Part shown: in pieces, positions 10,740-18,108 of the stretch
How the letters are laid out: each line of letters starts with the position of its first letter
How positions within the stretch are numbered: the first letter of the stretch is position 1
From: a virus
DNA: 20,117 nt
IMG/VR virus record: IMGVR_UViG_3300039045_000235
Coordinates: 1-20,117 of that record
Direction: 5' to 3' (one strand)
Notes under the pieces: model-generated
Seen by the model: the letters and a program-made list of their open reading frames with translations, nothing else
Told to the model about the DNA's origin: nothing
Database searches by the model: none
Position numbers and translations under genes: made by a program

Positions 10740-12659
10740 TCATTTTATTTCACCCCAGCTAGGTCCTGATTCATAATCAACTTTATTAGGAACCTCCAAA
10801 TCTACTGCATGTTCCATAATGTCTTTTATTTTATCAGCATGTGAATCTGATTCAATAGAAAAATCTAACTCATCATGTACCTGAACGTGGGCTAAAATAT
10901 TTTCTTTGTGCAATTCAACCATAGCTTTTTTGGTCATGTCTGCTGCACTTCCTTGGATTAATTTATTCAAAGCTTTATATGTAAAAGCTCTTCTTGTATC
11001 GTTATTGTGCCAATAATTTTTTTTACCTGTATCTTTTCCTTCTGAGTCTAAAATAGTTGGACCCATTTTTTGTAGTTCTAACATTCTCTCATGATCTTCT
11101 GCAGGTACAAATGTACCCCAATCAGAACCTTTTAATATAGGTTCATATTTAGGAAAGCGGCAACGTCTATCCAATAAAGTTTTTACTTGTCCTTTATCTT
11201 GTGCCTTTTTCATAGACTTATTCATTAGTTGTTTTACAAACGGAACTTTTGCATGGTATTTAGAAAATAATTCTTCTGCTTTTTCTTTTGTTACACCAAG
11301 CTCTGCCTGTAGTTTAGCTTTACCCATACCATAAAATAATCCTAAATTAATTACTTTCGCTTGCGATCTTGGTATGTCTGCCATCTCTGCAACTATTTTG
11401 TGAAAGTCTGTTGAAGGGTCATTGTCGTAAGAATCTGCAATTGTATTTACAGAATTTAATTCAAATTTTAATGCATAGTGTGCTACAAGCCTTGGTTCCT
11501 GTTGCGAGTAATCAAAGCAACCCCACTTGCAGTTTTTATCTGGAATAAATAATGATCGAATCATGGGGCCTGTTACTGGATCCCTGGCAGGTATCTGCTG
11601 CAAGTTTGGATTTGAATAACTAAATCTTCCTGTAACTGTTCCTCCATCATCAGATCTAATTTGATTTATATCTGCATGTATTCTTCCACAATATTCATGT
11701 TCTAAGATAGTATCTATAAAAGTAGTTCTGACCTTGTTTATTTTTCTAGCTTCTGCTATTAATTGAACTGTTGGATTTTCGTGATTAGTAATAAAATTTT
11801 TTGTAAATGATGGTGAATCTGTTTTTTCAGTTCTGGAGTATTCTAAACCAAGGTTGTCAAAAACTTTGGCAATTGATCTTGCTGCCCATATTTGAACGTC
11901 TATGTTACTTTCTCTTTTTATTTTGCTCAGTAACATTTCTTCTTGTAATTGTAACCTTCGTTTCAATTCGTGGGCTTTGCTCACGTCCACTTTCACTCCA
12001 AGAAATCTCATGTCAACAAGACAAGGAAACAAATTAGTTTCCAAATCAAATATTTTTTGTAAATTTTCTTCTTGAATTATTTTTTTAAATAATTGCCAAA
12101 GTTGTAATGTTAACTGTGCATCTTTTTCTGCATACTCTCCAACCTCCATAGCAGGTAACTTCCACATATCTGCTTTTGGATCAAGTCCTCTGGATTTTGC
12201 AGCTTCAATTAATCTAGATTCATTTTTACCTTGTTTTAAATAGTGCCATGACAAAGTATTTAAAGTATATGAGTATCTATTTTCATCAATTAAAGATGCA
12301 GCAATCATAGTATCTTTTATTAAACCGTTGATTTTTATACCTAATTTACGTATCCAACATACATCATACATAGCGTTGTGAAATATTTTTACTGAAGGTA
12401 ATGCACAAATATTTGTAAACCATTCAATAACTTTTTTTCTATCCATGTTAGGCCCTTGTCCATGTGCTATTGGATAATAACCTTTCCAAGTTCCTGCAGC
12501 CACGGCTATACCAACTATTTCACCATTACCTATAACAGACCCTGATCCTTTTTTCTTAAGATCTGGATCTCTTGTTTCTAAGTCAATTGCTATCTCATCG
12601 TATTTACTTAAATCTGGAAATTCTTTTGGCGGTAGCCATTCTGTTTGTGGTAATATCAT
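10740..12659 (-). CDS. polA: DNA polymerase I (family A) with 3'-5' exonuclease
   Basis: Encodes 639 aa, near T7 gp5 length, without a 5' nuclease domain. Exonuclease motifs: IAIDLET (D26, E28), FHNAMYDV (D99), YAEKDAQLT (Y176, D180). Polymerase: TGRFSYSNPNLQQIP (343-357), motif A CFDYSQQEPR (D383), motif B KVINLGLFYG (K435-G444), motif C HDELDF (595-600). It replicates the phage genome and proofreads. The residue equivalent to E. coli Phe762 is Leu439. It starts at an ATG overlapping the upstream microprotein stop (TAATG) and has no strong site, so it is likely translated by coupling. It lies in the replication operon with primase and helicase. Confidence 0.95.
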   Translation of the reverse strand: MILPQTEWLPPKEFPDLSKYDEIAIDLETRDPDLKKKGSGSVIGNGEIVGIAVAAGTWKGYYPIAHGQGPNMDRKKVIEWFTNICALPSVKIFHNAMYDVCWIRKLGIKINGLIKDTMIAASLIDENRYSYTLNTLSWHYLKQGKNESRLIEAAKSRGLDPKADMWKLPAMEVGEYAEKDAQLTLQLWQLFKKIIQEENLQKIFDLETNLFPCLVDMRFLGVKVDVSKAHELKRRLQLQEEMLLSKIKRESNIDVQIWAARSIAKVFDNLGLEYSRTEKTDSPSFTKNFITNHENPTVQLIAEARKINKVRTTFIDTILEHEYCGRIHADINQIRSDDGGTVTGRFSYSNPNLQQIPARDPVTGPMIRSLFIPDKNCKWGCFDYSQQEPRLVAHYALKFELNSVNTIADSYDNDPSTDFHKIVAEMADIPRSQAKVINLGLFYGMGKAKLQAELGVTKEKAEELFSKYHAKVPFVKQLMNKSMKKAQDKGQVKTLLDRRCRFPKYEPILKGSDWGTFVPAEDHERMLELQKMGPTILDSEGKDTGKKNYWHNNDTRRAFTYKALNKLIQGSAADMTKKAMVELHKENILAHVQVHDELDFSIESDSHADKIKDIMEHAVDLEVPNKVDYESGPSWGEIK

Positions 12660-12796
12660 TAGTAACTAACCCAAATCACCCAAGTTACAGCAAGTATAAA
12701 CATTATTAAAAGCGTGTGATTACCTAAATTCCAATAACTACTACTCACTGTTTTATTTTTTGGGTCTATAAATTTTTCTTTAAAACTTTTACTCAT
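12659..12796 (-). CDS. Membrane microprotein, 45 aa
   Basis: The ATG at 12796 overlaps the previous stop as ATGA, and its own stop overlaps the polA start as TAATG. The N-terminus is basic (MSKSFKEKFIDPKNK); residues about 28-44 are a hydrophobic segment (TLLIMFILAVTWVIWVS), giving a tail-anchored single-span protein. Unknown role. Its position, coupled on both sides, may mainly serve translational coupling of polA, or it may tether replication to the membrane. Confidence 0.6.
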   Translation of the reverse strand: MSKSFKEKFIDPKNKTVSSSYWNLGNHTLLIMFILAVTWVIWVSY

Positions 12797-12930
12797 TCTA
12801 AATCATCAAACCTTTTAGGTTTAATATCCCCTTTCATTATTTTTTTGATAATAAAAAATGCAATGATTGCAGCTATCGTTAATGCTGTAACACTTATCAA
12901 TAACATTCCAAAACCATCTGCAGCTGTCAT
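12793..12930 (-). CDS. Membrane microprotein, 45 aa
   Basis: The ATG at 12930 overlaps the DUF3310 stop as ATGA. Residues about 7-28 form one membrane helix (FGMLLISVTALTIAAIIAFF), followed by a basic tail IIKKIMKGDIKPKRF, so the C-terminus should face the cytoplasm. Unknown function; paired with the next membrane microprotein by another ATGA. Confidence 0.6.
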   Translation of the reverse strand: MTAADGFGMLLISVTALTIAAIIAFFIIKKIMKGDIKPKRFDDLE

Positions 12931-13166
12931 TTTTTGTCTTTCAATTTTTTTATTTCTAAATCACAATAATGTTTAATTTTCTCTAGATCCTCTATACCAT
13001 TTTTGTGTAAATATCTACAAACATATTTCACAACGTTGCCCTGGAAGAATGATAAATCATTCTTTGAAATAAATTCATACGGCTGTATTTTAAATTTTTT
13101 ATAATGTGATCCTCCAACTTGTCTATCTTGTGGAAACACATCGTTAAATATATCTTTAGTTGTCAA
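12927..13166 (-). CDS. DUF3310 family protein
   Basis: Encodes 79 aa. GGSHYKKFKIQPYEFI (18-33) followed by FFQGNVVKYVCRYLHKNG and EDLEKIKHYCDLEI is the signature of DUF3310, a small family common in phages and often annotated as nucleotide kinase without firm proof. The start is a TTG at 13166 supported by AAAGGGG 7 nt upstream. It overlaps the end of the UvrD-like gene by 11 nt. Its setting among replication genes fits a role in nucleotide supply or replication control. Confidence 0.85.
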   Translation of the reverse strand: MTTKDIFNDVFPQDRQVGGSHYKKFKIQPYEFISKNDLSFFQGNVVKYVCRYLHKNGIEDLEKIKHYCDLEIKKLKDKK

Positions 13167-14589
13167 GTTTATACCCCTTTCTTTTTATTCTTGCTTTTAA
13201 TTTATATAAATTATTTCTGGCACGGGTTACACCCACATACCAAACTTTATGTTCTTCATCTTGTTTGTCTTCACTTTTTTTAATTGCTCGTATTATTTTA
13301 TCGCCCATGTCTAAACAAAGAATAACATTATCTTCTTCTCCACCTTTTGCTGCATGTATAGTTGATAGCCATATCCTCGCAGGTTTTTCTAAATCTTCTC
13401 CTGATTCTAGGAGCCCAAGTAAATAATCTTTGTCTTCTTGTTCTACATTTTGAAAAGAATCATACCAATCTTTTTTAATATCCACTTTGATTCCAGAATA
13501 TTCTTCTACTTCTTTCATATCCTTCTCTTCTAATTTGTATCCTTTTTGTAATAGATTATAATTTTTAATAGCTTTAAATAATCTTTTCTTAATACTTTTT
13601 CCCCTATTACTTTCAAAATACAAGTTATTCTTTTTTAAATAATCCTCTATTTTTAATAGTCTAGAGACAGTTCTAGTTAATATTAACCATTTTCCTTTGG
13701 ATAAGTCAATTTGATCTAAGTTTGCAATCTCTTCGCATATACCATCAAAATCCCTTGAATAATATTTTTTAATTTTTCTAGGTCCTACGATATTCTCTAT
13801 ACATAATTGAGATTGTTCTTGCACTGCCCTGGATATTCTTTTTGAATATATTAATACTTTCTCTTTCGCAGGTTCATTTATAAATCTATTTACATCAGCC
13901 CCTGCCCAGGCGAATATAGCTTGGTCATCATCTCCTGCAAGGTAAATGTCTTTACTTTTTTGTTTTAAAATATCGTACAATTTCCACTGCAGTGGAGATA
14001 AATCCTGTGCCTCATCTATAAATACCACATCAAATTCAGGTATCTTATTTTGCTTTTTTATTAAAAGTTCAATCATGTCATTGAAGTCCATCATTTTTTT
14101 CTTATCTTTATATTCCAGATAATTAGAATAAATGTGTTCTAACATAGTCCAGTCCTCAACTTCTTTTGAGTTATGTTCTCCTCTGTCAAACTCTTCTCTT
14201 ATATCAACACACCTGTTTATAGATCTATGTATTAATTGAAAATATGGATTATCGCAGGTCAGAAAATGTGTTTCCTCTTTGTTGTACCTATCATAATAGT
14301 TAACTTTAACATTTAAATCTTTTCCAAATTTTTCATAGTGATAAGGCTGCATTATATCCTCTTCTTTTAAATCTAATAAATTAAATGCAAAAGAATGTAA
14401 CGTTTGAAAATACAAAAGTTTGTTATCATCTGCTGGCATTCTTTTTCTAGCTTCTTCTGCAGCTTTTCTTGTGAAAGCAAAGTATCCTATTTTGTTTAAG
14501 GGTGTTTTAATTTTAACATAAGCTTTAGCTCTACTTATTAATTTGTGAGTTTTACCTGTCCCTGGAGGACCAAAATATTTGTATATCAT
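13156..14589 (-). CDS. UvrD/PcrA-like superfamily 1 helicase
   Basis: Encodes 477 aa. Motif I GPPGTGKT (7-14), Ia FAFTRKAAEEA (38-48), the Q-TLHSFAF segment (62-69), motif II DEAQDLS (192-198), motif III GDDDQAIFAWAGAD (219-232), motif V STIHAAKGGEEDNVI (409-423), motif VI VWYVGVTRARNNLY (449-462). It is a 3'-5' DNA translocase by family. It is much shorter than bacterial UvrD (about 700 aa), so the 1B/2B subdomains are reduced. It is likely the replicative or recombination helicase of this phage, since no DnaB-type helicase is present in the window. It is coupled by ATGA to the primase gene. Confidence 0.92.
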   Translation of the reverse strand: MIYKYFGPPGTGKTHKLISRAKAYVKIKTPLNKIGYFAFTRKAAEEARKRMPADDNKLLYFQTLHSFAFNLLDLKEEDIMQPYHYEKFGKDLNVKVNYYDRYNKEETHFLTCDNPYFQLIHRSINRCVDIREEFDRGEHNSKEVEDWTMLEHIYSNYLEYKDKKKMMDFNDMIELLIKKQNKIPEFDVVFIDEAQDLSPLQWKLYDILKQKSKDIYLAGDDDQAIFAWAGADVNRFINEPAKEKVLIYSKRISRAVQEQSQLCIENIVGPRKIKKYYSRDFDGICEEIANLDQIDLSKGKWLILTRTVSRLLKIEDYLKKNNLYFESNRGKSIKKRLFKAIKNYNLLQKGYKLEEKDMKEVEEYSGIKVDIKKDWYDSFQNVEQEDKDYLLGLLESGEDLEKPARIWLSTIHAAKGGEEDNVILCLDMGDKIIRAIKKSEDKQDEEHKVWYVGVTRARNNLYKLKARIKRKGYKLDN

Positions 14590-16208
14590 ATAATCTCATC
14601 TTCATCCTCGAAGTCTATTATCTCTTTAATATTTTTTCTTTCTTCAAATATATAAAGAGGTATTCTTAAAACTTTGATTGGAGGAAAATATTCTCCGTTT
14701 GAATTCTTTCCTGGAAACCTTTTTGGTTTATTAAATAAAGCTTTTTGATCTTTGCTTTCACTTTTAAATAATTCTTTTATCATGTATGATGTTCTTTGTG
14801 GATCTATTTTCCATTCTCTAGTTTTTAGTTCAGCATAAAATTCATCATAAACAAACCATGCATATTGATCGTCTGTCAGTGGTTTACCACTTTCAAAAGA
14901 TTTATATGTAGTTGCTTTTGGCCCATAGATATATTTTTCCAAATGTTTCTTTAACATATCTGTAGGGCTTGTCCCCGCTGCAGGCTCTATTGTTTCAACC
15001 TTTTCTTTATCAAATAACATCTTCATGATTTCTATAAAATCATTTCCTTTTATATTTGGTGGAACAATAAAAGCTTGTTCCATTAATAATGCTCTCAATG
15101 CTTTTTGACTTTCTAACTTGTAAACATCTTTTGCGTGAACCTGAATAGTTTCCCCATCATCTCTCTCAACTGTAAAATTCCACTCTGGTGTAGGTTTGTA
15201 ATTTATTTTTTGTAAAGCATATATCCTAGGCCAAGATGGTTTATCATCTGATAAAACACCAAACTTTCTTTTTAAACACACAGGTTTCACACAAACTGGA
15301 GATAACAATTCACCGTTACATTGATAACCTTTTGTTTCTTTTTCCCAACTTTTTATTTTAGACTTCACATGATCATCTGTCCATTTTGAGTCAAACTTAA
15401 AATAATTTCTTGCAGCTTCAACTATCTTATCTTTCCAGGTATCTGGATATTTCTTCTTTGCAAAAACCATGTAGTTATATAAAAATCTATCTCTATTATC
15501 TGTCATTATTTCTTTTGTTAATACACCCAAACAAGGTGGACCATCTACAAACTCTTCTCCACTTCCTTTTAGTTCATCTGATATTATTTTCTCCTGTATA
15601 TCTTTTAATTGTTTTTTACTTACAGCATTTAATTCAACACATTTTAAAAATAAATCTAAAGACATTTCTGTTCCGTCAGGTGAAAGTGCTTTTCTTTCAT
15701 CTCCGTTGTAAGGTAAGTTAATAAAATTTCCGTTTGTTTTGTTACCTTCTTCGTCGGAAGATCTTAGATTTGTTTGTTTTGGAAATATTTCTGTTTTAAT
15801 TGACAACTTAAATACATAAAGCATTTGTTCTAAGAACTGTCTTATTTCAATCGCTTTTACAAATTCAGCTGTGAAGACATATAAATGAAGTCCTCCGCTT
15901 TTTGACAATATAGGTATGATTGGTAAATTTTTTTCTTGAATTGTTTTTAAATAAAATTCTCTATCAATTGGATATTTATCTACATCTATTGCACCAAAAC
16001 GTGCTAGTCCATCATCAGTGCATGGTTGAATACCAATTGACTTATTTCCTTTTAAATGCTGCTCGTAGTCTTCATCTGTTACTCTTATTGAAGACCATTC
16101 ATGTTTAAATTTTTTCTTTCCTGTCTCTGGATCTACATAACCTTGATCTGTTTTACAGACACCATAATTACGTGTTAGACCTGTAAAATATTTTATAAAC
16201 TCTTTCAT
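14586..16208 (-). CDS. AEP-type primase or primase-polymerase
   Basis: Encodes 540 aa. The archaeo-eukaryotic primase signature is present: FGAIDVD with D75 and D77, SKSGGLHLYVF (102-112) with H108, and TEIFPKQ...GNFINLPY (139-167). Residues about 225-310 (FLYNYMVFAKKKYPDTWKDK, then VKSKIKSWEKE) resemble the PriCT-like linker after such domains, followed by cysteines in YQCNG, SPVCVKPVC. The C-terminal 200 residues are unclear; no helicase motifs are seen. It would make primers for PolA, possibly also extend them. Start has only GGG 5 nt before ATG, and a hairpin lies in the leader at 16223-16254. Confidence 0.8.
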   Translation of the reverse strand: MKEFIKYFTGLTRNYGVCKTDQGYVDPETGKKKFKHEWSSIRVTDEDYEQHLKGNKSIGIQPCTDDGLARFGAIDVDKYPIDREFYLKTIQEKNLPIIPILSKSGGLHLYVFTAEFVKAIEIRQFLEQMLYVFKLSIKTEIFPKQTNLRSSDEEGNKTNGNFINLPYNGDERKALSPDGTEMSLDLFLKCVELNAVSKKQLKDIQEKIISDELKGSGEEFVDGPPCLGVLTKEIMTDNRDRFLYNYMVFAKKKYPDTWKDKIVEAARNYFKFDSKWTDDHVKSKIKSWEKETKGYQCNGELLSPVCVKPVCLKRKFGVLSDDKPSWPRIYALQKINYKPTPEWNFTVERDDGETIQVHAKDVYKLESQKALRALLMEQAFIVPPNIKGNDFIEIMKMLFDKEKVETIEPAAGTSPTDMLKKHLEKYIYGPKATTYKSFESGKPLTDDQYAWFVYDEFYAELKTREWKIDPQRTSYMIKELFKSESKDQKALFNKPKRFPGKNSNGEYFPPIKVLRIPLYIFEERKNIKEIIDFEDEDEII

Positions 16209-16222
16209 GCTTACCCAATTCT

Positions 16223-16254
16223 AAGGGCGCATCTAGTCTCCCGTCAGCGCCCTT
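16223..16254 (-). promoter_or_regulatory. 8-bp hairpin in the primase leader
   Basis: AAGGGCGC (16223-16230) pairs perfectly with GCGCCCTT (16247-16254), with a 16-nt loop, in the 68-nt gap between the ssDNA-binding protein gene and primase. On the minus strand it is followed by AGAATTGGG, not by a U-run, so it is not a strong intrinsic terminator. It is one of few structured gaps in an operon that otherwise has none, and could set the ratio of the two products by attenuation or RNA processing. Confidence 0.4.
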
Positions 16255-16276
16255 TTGTACAACTTCCCTTGGGAAA

Positions 16277-17059
16277 TTAGATAATATCTTCCTTATTACC
16301 TGATTCAACCTTTTCATACTTAGGTTGTGCCGCACCTTTAAAAGCCTCTTCTTGAAGCTTTTTAGCTGTCTCATAAACATTTATTTCAAAATCATCAGAT
16401 AAATCTAACATTTTGACTTTCGATGGTTTATAGACATGCCAGTTCTTGTCTCCCCAACTTTTACCTGCTGTTTTGAGATTGAACACTGCAGAGTATGCTG
16501 CAGGTCTGAAAGAACCTTTGTCGTCATGAGCTCTTAAGTTTTGAATTAAATTATTTAATTCTCTACCTGGAGTCAAATTTGACGATCTCATAGGTATTAC
16601 AGCTTTTCTGATCTCACTGTCGACCAATGCAAGTACATAGAAGTACATGGTTTTTTCTACATAATTACCATTTGATAATCTGTACTTACCGTTTTTTTCT
16701 TCTACTGAGTCTGCTGGTGGTTCCATGTGGGTGCCCACTGGAGCTAAAGCGCTGTCCCCTCGTTCTTGCCACTCTGGATATCTAGTCTGAGAATGACAAA
16801 CGACTACATTGAGTCCTTTATCGCCATCAATTAAAGATCCAAAGCTGCTAGAATATATCATACCTGGTTTAGCACCAGTGACATATTTAGCGCTTCTATC
16901 GTTACATTCTGGAGAAAGTTGATGAAGAATTTTTAAAATCGGAGTCGAAGTATCGCTCGCTTTAATTTCTTCTGTGCCTTTGCCAGAATCAGCTCTTAAG
17001 TTTAAGGGTGATAGTGCACCTGCACTATTCTTTTTTACCATTTGAGTATTATTTGACAT
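16277..17059 (-). CDS. Probable phage ssDNA-binding protein
   Basis: Encodes 260 aa; the ATG has AGAGG 8-9 nt upstream. The order ADSGKGTEEIKASDTSTPIL, LHQLSPECNDRSAKYVTGAK, PGMIYSSSF, then GLNVVVCHSQTRYPEWQERG and MRSSNLTPGRELNNLI matches a protein widespread in marine T7-like and related phages that sits with replication genes and is generally regarded as a gp2.5-like ssDNA-binding protein. The tail is acidic at its end (KVESGNKEDII), as in many SSBs, which would recruit polymerase and helicase. I call it from context and recollection, not from an OB-fold motif I can prove. Confidence 0.6.
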   Translation of the reverse strand: MSNNTQMVKKNSAGALSPLNLRADSGKGTEEIKASDTSTPILKILHQLSPECNDRSAKYVTGAKPGMIYSSSFGSLIDGDKGLNVVVCHSQTRYPEWQERGDSALAPVGTHMEPPADSVEEKNGKYRLSNGNYVEKTMYFYVLALVDSEIRKAVIPMRSSNLTPGRELNNLIQNLRAHDDKGSFRPAAYSAVFNLKTAGKSWGDKNWHVYKPSKVKMLDLSDDFEINVYETAKKLQEEAFKGAAQPKYEKVESGNKEDII

Positions 17060-17078
17060 AATATTTACCTCTTATTGT

Positions 17079-17624
17079 TTAACGTTTATTTTTAATTTTC
17101 GTCTGATTTCCATCAAACGTCCAAAAAAGATCTTCAGGAACATCGTTTCCTTTGTTCTTCCAATCTTCCATGGTTACTTTTAGGGTCGAAGGATGAACTG
17201 CTTCTTTTTGAGAAGGTTCATACCCTTGACCCTTTGCAAGGGTGACATAAGCCACTGCCTTGTTTTCTTCGCCCTGACCAAAGTTAACTGTGATTTCATT
17301 TTTCACAATATCACCTAAGCCATTGTTTCGAAGCCATTGTATCGCCTCTGCCTTTTTATCAGCTTTTATTGTAGCACTATACACTTTTTTAATAGATAGT
17401 TCAGAACCATCTTTTAATTTTACTGTACTTAAATTTAACTTATTCATTATCTCAGGAATAGTAAAATTATTTATATATTTTTCCTGTTCCTTTAATTCTT
17501 TTAGTTTAGACTCTGCCTCGGATACTTGAGCTCCAATGCTTTTTAATTTTTCAATCGCTTCAGATAATTCTGAAGGGTCAATTGCATTCACCTGATCAGG
17601 TGCATCTTCTCTTAAGTTTATCAT
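17079..17624 (-). CDS. Coiled-coil replication-module protein, unknown
   Basis: Encodes 181 aa, first gene after the consensus promoter at 17661-17689, with GAGG 7 nt before ATG. Residues about 18-50 form a coiled coil (LSEAIEKLKSIGAQVSEAES, then KLKELKEQEK). The rest includes MNKLNLSTVKLKDGSELSIK (61-80) and AVHPSTLKVTMEDW near the end, then DLFWTFDGNQTKIK. Similar proteins accompany the ssDNA-binding protein in marine phages, but I know of no function. Its leader (AAGAGGTAAATAT) is nearly repeated before the ssDNA-binding protein gene, so both may be expressed alike and abundantly. Confidence 0.65.
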   Translation of the reverse strand: MINLREDAPDQVNAIDPSELSEAIEKLKSIGAQVSEAESKLKELKEQEKYINNFTIPEIMNKLNLSTVKLKDGSELSIKKVYSATIKADKKAEAIQWLRNNGLGDIVKNEITVNFGQGEENKAVAYVTLAKGQGYEPSQKEAVHPSTLKVTMEDWKNKGNDVPEDLFWTFDGNQTKIKNKR

Positions 17625-17660
17625 ATATTTACCTCTTTCAATTTAACTTTCATACCTGGA

Positions 17661-17689
17661 TATATATTAACGACTCAGTATTTTGTCAA
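17661..17689 (-). promoter_or_regulatory. Consensus promoter of the replication operon
   Basis: Minus-strand TTGACA (17689-17684), 17 nt, TATATA (17666-17661). It lies in the 67-nt gap before the 17079-17624 gene, giving a leader of about 30 nt. The co-directional run of overlapping genes to its left (ssDNA-binding protein, primase, helicase, polA and beyond) makes this the likely main early or replication promoter, read by host RNA polymerase. Confidence 0.8.
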
Positions 17690-17691
17690 TA

Positions 17692-18048
17692 CTAATTTTG
17701 AAAAAGATTTATCTCTATAGGAAAATAAGACGCTTGTCTCCTGTCCCATTTCAATAATTTATATTTTCCGTTAGTAATATCACTTGCAACAGAGCATACT
17801 ACTCCTATTAGAGCAGGATCTCCATATAGCAGCAGATAATCATCTGATGTAAATTCTTTTAAACTATTTCTTATCTCTCTAATTAAAGGCCCTGGTGAAA
17901 ACTGCATTTGTTTCAACCTAGAAAACATTACCTTAATTTCGCCATATTTTATTGCAGGGGACAAATCAAACCTAGGTTGTCCAACCTTTTCGGGATCTTC
18001 GTGTTCTTTAATTAAAGGAAGATCTTGAACTAAATAAACTTTTGCCAT
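17692..18048 (-). CDS. Conserved unknown phage protein, 118 aa
   Basis: I set the start at the ATG at 18048 (MAKVYLVQDLP), with AAAGG 10 nt upstream; the open frame to 18150 would add an unlikely hydrophobic start that overlaps the divergent helicase gene. The product has LVQDLPLIKEHEDPEK, then FDLSPAIKYGEIKVMFSRLK, SPGPLIREIRNSLKEFTSDD, YLLLYGDPALIGVVCSVASD and KLLKWDRRQASYFPIEINLF. The GDPALIGVxxxVAS and WDRxxxxYxPIEINL phrases are ones I recall from a family common in marine phages, with no function. It faces away from the SNF2-like gene; their promoters overlap. Confidence 0.7.
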   Translation of the reverse strand: MAKVYLVQDLPLIKEHEDPEKVGQPRFDLSPAIKYGEIKVMFSRLKQMQFSPGPLIREIRNSLKEFTSDDYLLLYGDPALIGVVCSVASDITNGKYKLLKWDRRQASYFPIEINLFQN

Positions 18049-18076
18049 TGACTTTTTACCTTTCTCTTCATATATA
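18048..18076 (+). promoter_or_regulatory. Consensus rightward promoter of the SNF2-like gene
   Basis: Plus-strand TTGACT (18048-18053), exactly 17 nt, TATATA (18071-18076); transcription would begin near 18083, 26 nt before the helicase ATG. The -35 touches the start codon of the divergent 17692-18048 gene. A weaker leftward candidate (TTTACT-16-TATATA) shares the same -10 region. Confidence 0.7.
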
Positions 18077-18108
18077 AGACGTAAGAAAGAAAAGTAAAGA
18101 TATATTTT

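Noticed and set aside
16168-16380. 70-aa minus-strand ORF between primase and the ssDNA-binding protein
   Set aside because: It overlaps the ends of both real genes in another frame and spans the leader hairpin; no site supports it.
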